A stretch of DNA of 44,335 nucleotides from an uncultured Eubacteriales bacterium (GTDB taxonomy: Bacteria; Bacillota; Clostridia; Oscillospirales; Acutalibacteraceae). Of this stretch, positions 43,940 through 44,335 are shown piece after piece. How positions within the stretch are numbered: position 1 is the stretch's first letter; each line of letters starts with the position of its first letter. The notes beneath the pieces were generated by a model. The model worked only from the letters and a program-made list of their open reading frames with translations. It was not told the origin of the DNA and searched no databases. The stretch is from NCBI GenBank assembly GCA_934457095.1, contig CAKSHJ010000012.1:1-44335 (forward strand), read 5' to 3'. A program made the translations under genes and the position numbers.

Positions 43940-44081
43940 ATGCTTCTCCTTTTTTCTTTTTTCTTTGATACCCCAATTTTACTTTACCAAAATTTTTCCG
44001 AACAAAACGAACCTCTCTTTGCTAAATTTTACTGTATGTATTTTTTTATCTTGCATATTCTAATTTTCGGGGGTGTTGACC

Positions 44082-44249
44082 ATGAATGAGCCGTTTTTGT
44101 GCTTGTCTGATTTGCCGGAGCAGGATTTTTCCTGTTATGAATATTTTCATGCGTTTCCTCCTGAAATTCAGCGTAAAATTGTGGAATTGGATGTGAATTC
44201 TTTTGCAGATTTGCAGCATGTTGCACAAAAATATAAGCAGGAAATGTAA
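44082..44249 (+). CDS. Small acidic protein of unknown function (55 residues)
   Basis: A 55-codon frame starts MNEPFLCLSDLPEQDFSCYE, then YFHAFPPEIQRKIVELDVNSFADLQHVAQ and a short basic end. The ribosome-binding site GGGGGTG lies 6 bases before the ATG. The second half reads like a small helical motif (PPEIQRKI...DV.SF.DL). It is divergent from the tail gene and followed by a strong hairpin. The clear ribosome-binding site, sensible composition and terminator argue for a real gene, without a known family. Confidence 0.6.
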   Translation: MNEPFLCLSDLPEQDFSCYEYFHAFPPEIQRKIVELDVNSFADLQHVAQKYKQEM

Positions 44250-44256
44250 AAAAACA

Positions 44257-44288
44257 GGCAGCGCAGAAAATACTAAAACTGCGCTGCC
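44257..44288. terminator. Strong hairpin terminator
   Basis: A perfect 10-bp stem GGCAGCGCAG/CTGCGCTGCC encloses a 12-base loop. A seven-A tract before it (44248-44254) gives a T-run on the minus strand. It can end the 55-residue ORF and, better, transcripts arriving on the minus strand from the right. Confidence 0.75.
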
Positions 44289-44335
44289 CTTATATATAGT
44301 GGTCCGAATGTTAACTCATATGCTTTTTCAGGAGT

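Overview
The window looks like a chromosomal segment of an anaerobic Bacillota of class Clostridia, probably a gut lineage related to Oscillospiraceae. This rests on gene content: an aspS-gatCAB operon, a SAM-I riboswitch on metK, the rpoD-dnaG pair, small DUF6514-like and DUF951-like proteins, a Firmicutes-type S12 and a textbook parS site. Genus cannot be fixed from the sequence alone. Most of the segment is core housekeeping DNA, and most genes from 10.6 to 44 kb lie on the minus strand.

Layout. 1-1.55 kb: an IS110-family element (DEDD/Ser recombinase, minus strand) with a structured non-coding end that fits a bridge RNA. 1.55-3.5 kb: an AT-rich accessory strip with two tiny double-glycine-leader peptides, each with its own promoter and terminator, a possible decayed third copy, a pilin-like protein with a damaged processing site, and a DUF6514-like gene. 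3.5-5.3 kb: a fused homocysteine S-methyltransferase/methylenetetrahydrofolate reductase. 5.5-10.6 kb (+): aspS-gatC-gatA-gatB, the indirect Asn/Gln-tRNA route. 10.6-16.6 kb (-): mreB, comF, recD2, a small membrane protein, and metK behind a SAM riboswitch. 16.8-17.1 kb (+): a small conserved-looking protein. 17.1-29.3 kb (-): rpoB-rpoC-rpsL-rpsG-fusA-tuf. 29.4-33.8 kb (-): an Rrf2 regulator, rpoD, dnaG and dgt. 33.9-40.8 kb (-): a YigZ/IMPACT protein, rpmE, a VanY-like pseudoenzyme, an M18 aminopeptidase, a lytic transglycosylase, coaE, tsaC/sua5, prfA and a DUF951-like gene. 40.8-41.2 kb: a gene-free region holding a perfect parS inside a 30-bp palindrome, next to a visible change in strand composition. 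41.2-44.3 kb (-): cysK, an orphan phage-type sigma-like regulator behind an operator-like promoter, an orphan tail/baseplate protein, and a small plus-strand ORF.

The most promising unexplained items are the paired double-glycine peptides at 1.77-2.2 kb, the VanY-family protein that has lost all three zinc ligands, the parS/composition switch near 41.1 kb (origin-proximal, possibly close to oriC without dnaA), the IS110 bridge-RNA candidate, and the orphan tail-gene cassette with its palindromic operators. Several start codons were reassigned from ribosome-binding sites: mreB and coaE start at TTG, rpoC at GTG, and rpoB, comF, rpoD, cysK and yigZ at internal ATGs.
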